DNA of 64,000 nt from Gymnothorax reevesii (taxonomy: Eukaryota; Chordata; Actinopteri; Anguilliformes; Muraenidae): positions 99,191,447-99,255,446 of the forward strand of contig CM056573.1 in the NCBI GenBank assembly GCA_029721435.1, written 5' to 3'. The notes under the pieces are model-generated. The model was not told where the DNA came from and did not search any database. It worked only from the letters and a program-made list of their open reading frames with translations. This document shows, piece by piece, positions 51,001-60,000 of this stretch (position 1 is the stretch's first letter; every line of letters begins with the position of its first letter). A program made the position numbers and the translations under genes.

Positions 51001-54000
51001 ATCCACAAAAGAAACGTCACAGGTCTTGAACAGAATGGCAGGTCTGGTCATCTTCTTGCAATTTCTCCTACTACTTTACTGTCTCAATTCTTTTCCCCAT
51101 ATACTCTCTTGCAGACCCCACCCACATCCAGACCTCCTCTCCCCAACCCCCTGAGACCTGCCCCAGACATGTCCAGGACATGTCCACACATGACTCCAGT
51201 CTGAGCTAAACAAAAAAAAGATAAATACTGCCATCTAGTGGCCTATATTCACATTACAGGATACAAAGATCAAAGTTTTTTCCTCTCACTTCAGCTTTGA
51301 AGTTTGTAAGTGGCAGAGTTTTTGAATTCTGCTCTAGAAAAGGGACAAAGTTCAATTTTTGGGCTGCTTTTGGTATAAAAATCAAAAATTTTGGGAAGAA
51401 TGGAACTGAAACCCCCAAAAGGCACAACTCCACCATAAGGGTAAGTTCTTTACCAAATTTGAAGTTTCTAAGTGGCATAGTCTTTGAGTTCTGTCCCGGA
51501 AACGAGACAAAGTCCAATTTTAGGGCTGTTTTTCATGAAAATTTCAAAACTTACGGGCAGCATGGAACTGAAACCCCCAAAAGGCACAACTACACCATAA
51601 GAGTAAGTTCCATAGCAAATTTGAAGTTTGTAAGTGGTGTAGTTTTTGAGTTCTGCTCCGGAAATGAAAATGATTACGGACGGACAGGGCGATGACTACA
51701 TCCCACGGTATTACATACCGGTGGGATAAAAAGGGACAAAGTCCAATTTTAGGGCTGTTTTTGGTGTAAAAATCAAAAATTTTGGGCACAATGGAACTGA
51801 AACCCCCAAAAGGCACAACTACTCCATAAGGGTAAGTTCCATAGCAAATTTGAAGTTTGTAAGTGGCATAGTTTTTGAGTTCTGCTCCGGAAAAGAGAAT
51901 GATTACAGACGGACGGACGGACGGAGAGACGGACAGGGTGATGACTATATCCCACGGTATTACATACCGGTGGGATAAAAATGGTTGCTTTATTCGTTGC
52001 TCAGGCGCCTCCTGTTGGCCAGCTGGGCGCTCGTCAGTGAGATTCTAAAGCTTGCTCATGTTCGGTTATCCTCCCCCGTCATTCTGAAATTGCGAGGTTT
52101 CGACCAATGAGTGTAAAGAAGCAGAGGCGACAGGTGCGTGCTTCAGAGGAGAGGAGAGACATGAGGTCGCATACGAGCAAGCCTTGTACACAGTTCTCGA
52201 ATTGGGCATTCCAGATTTGGGTGGGATTGGAGATGCCAAATAAAAAAAAATTCTTTTTTTAAAAAGTTATATTTCTCAAAACCTATTTTTTTTTACTTTT
52301 TAAATCAGGCAATAAACTCCTCTAGGTACCCTCAATGTACAAGGCGAGTGCCTTTTGATTGAATTGACGGAAGTGGGTCTTGTGGGGGCACTGTACTTTC
52401 ACATTGGGTCTAATTGAGAATATACAAAATGGCTGGTGGAGGTCAAATGGTTGCAGACAAAGCTCAAGTGTGTATTAGACGTATCGGAAGTCATATGACC
52501 TATATTTTGGCAGTGTTAAAGTTGATCTCACATGACCTTGAAAGTCACTTTATTGACTTCTCACATCCCATTTCTTCCCTTAGATTCCTGTGTATTGAGC
52601 ACATCATCTTTCGCGGGAGGCAATATTAATAGGAGGTTCTGCCAGAGAGCTTTTCAGAATTTACCCTTTAGGAACACTGAAACCAGGGGGTCTTCATGAA
52701 GATTTTGAAATGTCTATCGTAGATTTTGTATTCTTATTTTGATTGTTTCTGTCTGAAATTTATGTAGGACATTGTATTTGTGCTGTGCTGTGTGTTTTCA
52801 AATTGTCTCCTTAAACATATTGTTAATTTATCTACTATATCAAGGATTTTCTTCCTTAATGTGTAGCCAGAAACTTAACTGTTAACATGTTCGTATTAAA
52901 AAGGTACCATCCCAGGCGGCTCATTTTTTGGCAAAATTATAAAAATCTGAGTATATCTGGTAAGTATTAGACAGTAATCAATAACATAAGTGATTTGATA
53001 TATCAATGATGAAATCTGGTCATCTGTGTAAGGAGCAGGGGCCAAAATTAGGCTACCAATCAAATTTGTCTCACACAACTCTAATTGGATGGCCAGTCTG
53101 TCAGTCACCCTGCTAAATCAAAATGTACGCTATTCTGCGCTTACATTCCACTGTGCACGCACTTTGGCTGTAGTTACATGGCCAGCAATAGCTAGAAAGC
53201 TAAGCATTCAGACGGAGTCATGGCGCAGCCGAACGAGCAGCCAGTTTTCCGACCTCCAACTCCACCCAGCGGTCAACCACCAGCGAAAAAGACAAATGCC
53301 TTCTTTGAAAGTATGCGTGATAGACAAGAATATGTAAAAATTGCAAATGCAACTTGAGTATCCCTTGGCAGAAAAGCATTCGACCGCTGGAGAGAACTGA
53401 AGACATTCAACAGTTTTAAAACCGGTGCACTCGTAGCAAAGTTTCTCTTAGACTGGTAAGCTAGCTTCTACTCTCTCTTTCTATGTGAATGCTATACATA
53501 GACAAAGTGTAGTCTATACACATTGAGTAGTAAGGTCTGGGATACTTTTTGTGTTAGCCAAGTAACGTTAGCTACAGGCAAGTAATGGGTAGCTGTTGCT
53601 AATGTTTGCTTGTTGTTGTTTGCCTAGAGACTGGCACTAGCCTAGGAAACTTAGGTGTAGGCTACAATGCCCTGGTTATGCTGTGAATCCAGTGTAGAAA
53701 GTTACAGGTGTTGTTGTTGGTGGCCTTGTGTGATGCCATCGATATCCACCGCTGTTTGTCCCTACTTTTTAAAAGAAGTGTTTTTGTTCATGGCAAAAGA
53801 CCAATTCGCTGCCTGTGTTGTAATGCTCTCTCCGGCCGCCTTGGTCAGCTGTTTGCGGTGAAATGAAGCACGCACACGACCTGAGTGGTGGGGGCGTGGT
53901 TTGGATGATTACTGATTGGACGGAGGGGGCGGGTGCTCATCAGTTTTGCAATTTGAAAAGAAAACTTAAGTCCATCTGCCTGAGATGTTACCTTTAAGGC

Positions 54001-57000
54001 TAATCAAGTGAAGTACTTCTAACCTTTTATACTACTGCATTCACTTGCTACTCATTTCTTGCCTTGAAGGTGGTCTCTGACTGAAAGCTTGCAAATTAAA
54101 CTGGAAATGTATTGATTTTCAGCTTGGTCAAATTTTAATTGAATACACAGAAAAACTCATAAGTTGTATGAATATTCACATCTCTTCAGAAATTACTCCT
54201 AATAGTGGAAAAATCTGAAGGAAAGCTCAAATAGACTTCGCTCTGAAATCAGCCCAGTTTCGAGTGACATTACGTGTTGAACCGTGTAGGTCAGGTGCAT
54301 TCAACATGCAGAATGTTAAGAAGCTTTTCAGGAGTTTGCATGTTGAACGATAAGTTTGCTCGATTTAGATTTCGCAGCGAGTCACCCCCTAGAGCCGCTC
54401 GCCTCTGTTAGGTAGCATCAAGAGCAAACGTATCGTTGGATATGCAAACTCTTGAAACGCTTTGTAACATTCTGCATGCTGAATGTGGTGCGAAATCAAA
54501 ATGGCGAAAATGTTACACTGCATGCCTACATAGCACTTAATTTAAATTAGCGCTAGCTTCATAACTCGTGAGCAAGCTTGGCAAGCTAAATAAATCCATT
54601 ATACAGTTGAATCGTATTGACTTCTCACTAGGTTGTCTTTCTTTGCAAACCTCGCTTGATACAGCTATTAAGTGTATACTACATTGCGAAAGGTGAAAAT
54701 GGTGAAAGAATTTCTTGAAACTCTGTGCAAACAAACTTGGCATACTGCAACTTCTTTTTACCAAATATTAGGGTGGATCACTTTGGGAATTATATTAATT
54801 TTAATGTTAAAACTTTTAATTTGTGATGAAAAATGTAGCCAAATTATGCTTTTTACAGCTTCAATTCCTCCTGGGTCTCATATTTTCAAAGCAATTAAGC
54901 AACGTTTAGTGTCAAATTATTTCTTGGGATGGTAGCAACAATAACAGTTATACATTTTAGAACTAGCACTGATAATTGGGAGTTATTCATTGATTTATCC
55001 CCATATGTTGGTTTTAGGTAGCCTGACTCCGCCAGACTTTGTAATTCCGCTTAAGATCATTTCGCTTCAGTACTCACTCAGTCTGATCACTCTGAGCTCT
55101 GCCTCATTTACCATCTGCAGAAAATACGCCAGGCCAACCAACAGAAGGCGTGGCCGAGAGCCATGAAATAGCCGCTGCGCCGAGTTTGAAACTGTAGTCT
55201 CCGAAATCAATGGCTACGGACATGGATACATTGGAGGCCATTCGCTCTGTCGTGGAGAAAATCCTGGATATCAGCGACTTAGTTTTGGTTAGTTTTTCGA
55301 ATGGAAATGATGTTGTAGCACTACTCCCTACAGATTGTCCCCACTTTTTAAAAGAAGTGTTTTTGTTCATGGCACAAGACCAATTCGCTGTCTCAGTGTT
55401 ATGTTGTCATTATCCATGAATGAAATGGTTGTCTGAGACAGCGAAATGCTTAGAGCAAAACTGTTGCTATAAAGTTAGATAGCGAGCTTGGTATGATGTT
55501 AGCGCAAGTATGGTTAACGGTTCAGTTTTCATGTCAGCGCAGATTTCGCCCGGAAGTAAATAATGCGTTATTCTCACCGATTCTGCCATTGGTTTTGGGC
55601 GTCTTACTGCTGCAAGAAAAATGACAGCTCAACAGTTTCTTGTAGGAGAACAGAGAGAGCACCTTTGGTTCTTTTAAGTGAATGAGTGAAGGCTACAACT
55701 TGGTAGATGGGCATATGTATGGGTACAGTATTAACTTTAATGTACTGATCAGTTTTTTTTTTTTTTCCCCCCACTGCATTCCTGGTATGAAGGACTGTAG
55801 TTTCCAGCGGAAGTACTAGGCGGCTGAGCCAGCGCATAACATACATCATCGCCAAACGTTAGTGATTAGTTTACGGGTTTACCAATGATTTTAAACTTCT
55901 GACAAGCGCCCACCCATAGATGTACATAAACACTAGATGGCTCAAGCACGCTGCGAGCCAATGTGAAGTAACGTCGTCACAGGGCGGCCATCTTGGGACA
56001 GGGCTGCTCGATCACTCATAACATTACAGCCAATGGAGCACGGACTTTGAAATAACTCTAAATTGCTCAACTTTCCCAAATTCTCGACTGATTTTCAAAC
56101 AAACGGCTTGTTTTGTCGAGTAAACATCAGAGATGTAGTTATTTAACTGCATTTTAAGAATAATTAAAACCATTGAATTCGATATAAAAAGTACATTAAG
56201 GTTTGTAATAACCCAATCAGTTTGTAAATCCGTCAAGAATTCAGCGAGTTACGAGCATTAAAGCGAGTAAATCATCCACCTTACCTCCGACTACAGCACA
56301 GCGCACCAGAGCAGTCCCTGTCCTAAGATGGCCGACCAGTGACGACGCTGCCGACTCTGCCTTGAGCCATCTAGTGTTCATATATATCTATGCGCCCACC
56401 CACCAGGAAGTAAACACTTGTCAATGACGACTACCCAGACTCTGTACGAAGCAAAGCAATGTAGTAAAGTCTGGTTTCACCAGGCTAGTTTTTAGGGGGT
56501 GCCAATCTAAATTTGGCCCACATCTGTCCTAGCACATGATACAAAAAACAAATGCATTTTCTATGCCCACATACATCCCTCCACACAGTCAATATGGTAA
56601 GGAATCAAAAGCTTTCATGGGCAATTTTCCCATACTGACACGACACCACCTTTCGACCCAGCCCAATGTCCTTCGAGGGTCTTTAAGTTGGATAATATTC
56701 ACGGTATCACATGCCGGTAAAATTTTACGTCGCTTCATTAAATATACTCAAGTTATTGCACAAAAAAAACTGCAGATTCTCAGGTGGTTGAAGGTCAAGT
56801 GGTAGGCACCGATCGATTTTTCATGGAATGACCCACTCATACACTCTGAATCATGCCAACATTCTTCTGAAGCGCTTCCGAGCTACTAGGAATCATTCCA
56901 CAAAGTAGCTGCCATGTTGTGCAAACAAATTCAGTTACATTCTGAGAACCTTTCGTTACACAGCAAAAATGTATGAACACATCCTGCTATTACCCATTTT

Positions 57001-60000
57001 GAAGGTGCCTGGATGCCACCATTACTTACTTTGAGGGTTTTCAGGCGAGCGACAGAGCCCGACTTCCTAAACAAGCCCTCCGTGTCAACATGCGCCATTA
57101 GACTTACACATGTATCAACCAGAAAGCTGAAAACAGAAAACATATGGGAGAAGTTAATTGATCAGTGTGTGACCATTAATAGATGAAGCTATCAAAATTG
57201 TGTGGCTCAATATTTACACACCTGCTCTAAAACACAGTTCTGCAGAATTTTGGCCTCAATATAATAAAACGTACGTTCATCCAAAAATAAGACTTAGACC
57301 AAGAAATCTTTTATACAAGTACATTCTTTGTGCATTGGTAATTTCACATCTAATCAGCCATTACAAATTCATTCACATTTTAATCACTGCAAATCGCAAT
57401 CTTCTCAAAGAATTAATCTTCACTCATGTCGTTATGAGAGGAACAAAGGCAGCGGCAGAGAATACATTTTCAATGGCACCGGACTCAGTGATTCGTAATT
57501 GTAATTGGGGAAAATGCCAAATATTTGCCTTGTTTACGGCTGCAACAATAAGGCAGATGCAAGCAGACGCATCATGGTGCATAAAATGTTTTTTTTTTTA
57601 ACCTACAATTCTAAAGGCATGGGTAGATTTTGTGAAGAAATGAGTGGATTTCATGAAGCCGGCATTTTGTCCAATTCGGCTTCCCCGTTAAATTGTGTTC
57701 CCCCTTCAAGAACGTTTAATGATACTAGGGGTGTTATGATTCTGAATCACAGTTTTTTTTAAAGCATAGCAGGGTCATTCTATATGAAACCAAAAAAATA
57801 CTGTCCCCAGAACTGAGTGCACTTTCCAAAGCTATACCAACATTGCATGTGCAGCCATTATTATATCTCCGAACGCCGTTTCGGGGCTATTATGTTTTTG
57901 GTCTGACCGCAGTCGCAGCTGGATATCCTACGTGTTAACGCGATAACTTCAGTAATATTTCAATTAGAAATTTCATGTTTTGCATATAAGTAAGTATCAT
58001 AAAGAGGAAGAACTGATTCGATTTTGAACAATTTACAATGTCTAGATTGGCCACCAGGGGCCAAAAACTGAAAAAAAAAAAAAAAAAAAATCACTGTTTC
58101 TATCATATCTCTGGAAAAATGTGCCTGATTGACCTCAGATCAAGTGCAAATGAAAGGTCATGACTTGAGGATGTGTCCCACGATGACATTATACCTGTTT
58201 GGTTCAAAATTTTGACACAAGGTGGAGCTTTGTCACATAACATTCACCATTTTTGCCATATCTTTGGAACTACTTGTCCAATTGACATGAAACTATGTGC
58301 AACTGCAAGGTCATGACTTCAGAAGGAGTCACATGATGACATCATACCTGTATGGTTCAATATTTTGCCACCAGGTGGTGCTTTGTGATGGAAAATTACC
58401 ATTTTAGCCATATCTTCAGACCCATTTGTCCCAATTGACCTGAAATTAAGCTAAAATGAAAGGTCATGACCTGAGGTAGGGCTGTGCGATATGACCTAAA
58501 TCTCATATCCCGATACAGGTGACCTGATATCCCGATAACGATATATATATATCACGATATACCAAAATTTCTGTAATTTTCATGAATAAATAGTTTCTAT
58601 AAATTCACCACATGAAAAGGGCCATTTCTTATTGCATTTAGAATTATGTACTTGACAAATAAAAGGTACTTAGTCATATTTATTTATTTTTCTCCTTTCA
58701 TTTGTAACCTTTGAGCATATTTTCAATTCAACACTGAACAACAATTCAAAAGTGAAAAATAACCACGTTTCTGGAGCTCTGAGGATACGAGTGGACAAAG
58801 CAAACCTGGATTATACCGGACGATGTGTTCGACGATGGTTTGAAAGTTTGTCAACAGATGTTTTGTGGAGTTTTGCAGTTGCCACTGGTTGACCCCAATT
58901 GCTCCCAGAGAAAAGGAATTAGGATAATTTTTCAAAACTCTCCAGTGGCCATAAAGTTGCGTCAGGTGAAAAACAACTTTGAGACATCCGATCGAGACAT
59001 CTAATGCTGGGTAATTGATATACAAATTATAGTTTTTGGGTGGACTATCACTTTAAACTGTGTTATTATGTATGTTGGGCAGTCAGTTAATGTGGCCTAT
59101 GCTCATAAACTCCCATAATAAATTACCGAAAATTACTTGATTTGTAACACAACGATATAAACAATAGAGCCATTTTTCAATCGATAGACTTTTTTTTTTT
59201 TTATATATCGTCATATCACACAGCCCTAACCTGAGGGGCTTTATATTGTATTGTGTCTATTCGAGGATAAGGGAATTGAAGGACTGGGGGCGTTTGGGGA
59301 TATACCCCAAGCCGCTATCCCCGGACGGCATAAGCCTGGTCACAAAATGCAATATGTATTCAAATTGCATTCAGATAATACACTGAAATCTATGATCAAA
59401 AAAATTCTTGATTTGCTTTCAGGATGACTATTATGACAAAGCTACCCCACTTCCTGTGTCCCCAGATTGTTGAATAGATACTTCTGGTTTAAATTTGTTT
59501 TCCCAATAAATGATTGTTTTGTGTTCCTTGCACTGCACACAGTAATTATCTATGTTAACAAAACTTTTTCCCCATCAATTCTTGATCTTTGTGTATTTTG
59601 GGATAATTTTTGTCTTGTCCACATTTTTTTTTGTAACTTCTGTTACCCTGATTGAATCATATGTCCACAAGTGTCAGTCTGACAGTTCTTTTTTTTTTTA
59701 CAAGAAATCCTCCGGAGCAGCACATTAGAGGGCAGCACATCATTGTTTAGCAGTTTTCAAAAGGTGAGTCAGTAACATGTGCTTTAATCTGTCTTTTAAG
59801 TTTTAACATTCCAGGAGTACTGATACGACAAGTAACTTCTGTTATGTCATTCATAGATCATGGAAACCATAAATTAACATGTTCAAAATAATTTGTTGAT
59901 GAATTATGTTGTCACAAATGTGTTCATTGGGTGATAAGAGGATTGCTCCTCCATTTCTGAGAAATACCCTCTTAGAAGTAACTTATGTTACTGCATCTTC

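Larger units (their letters stand above)
45201..51258 (-). mobile_element. Intact Gmr1-like Ty3/gypsy LTR retrotransposon
   Basis: The element is 6058 bp, flanked by a GGAT duplication at 45197-45200 and 51259-51262. Its two 497-bp LTRs read base for base the same, so insertion is recent. One open frame encodes gag, protease, integrase, reverse transcriptase and RNase H, in that order. Integrase before reverse transcriptase is the Gmr1-like arrangement, unusual among Ty3/gypsy elements. A primer-binding site and polypurine tract lie where expected. The element sits in arhgap11a intron 3, in the host gene's transcriptional orientation. Confidence 0.96.
55019..56487 (+). mobile_element. DNA transposon relic carrying a helicase fragment
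   Basis: The left end TAGCCTGACTCCGCCAGACT is answered by AAGTCTGGTTTCACCAGGCTA at the right, an inverted pair about 1.47 kb apart. Inside is a plus-strand helicase-like N-terminal fragment and a nested MITE at 55916-56391. The superfamily is unsettled. PHIS-type (ISL2EU) is one guess. Confidence 0.65.

Noticed and set aside
51254..51955. Series of similar minus-strand frames
   Set aside because: They repeat with the tandem unit of the array and show no protein features.
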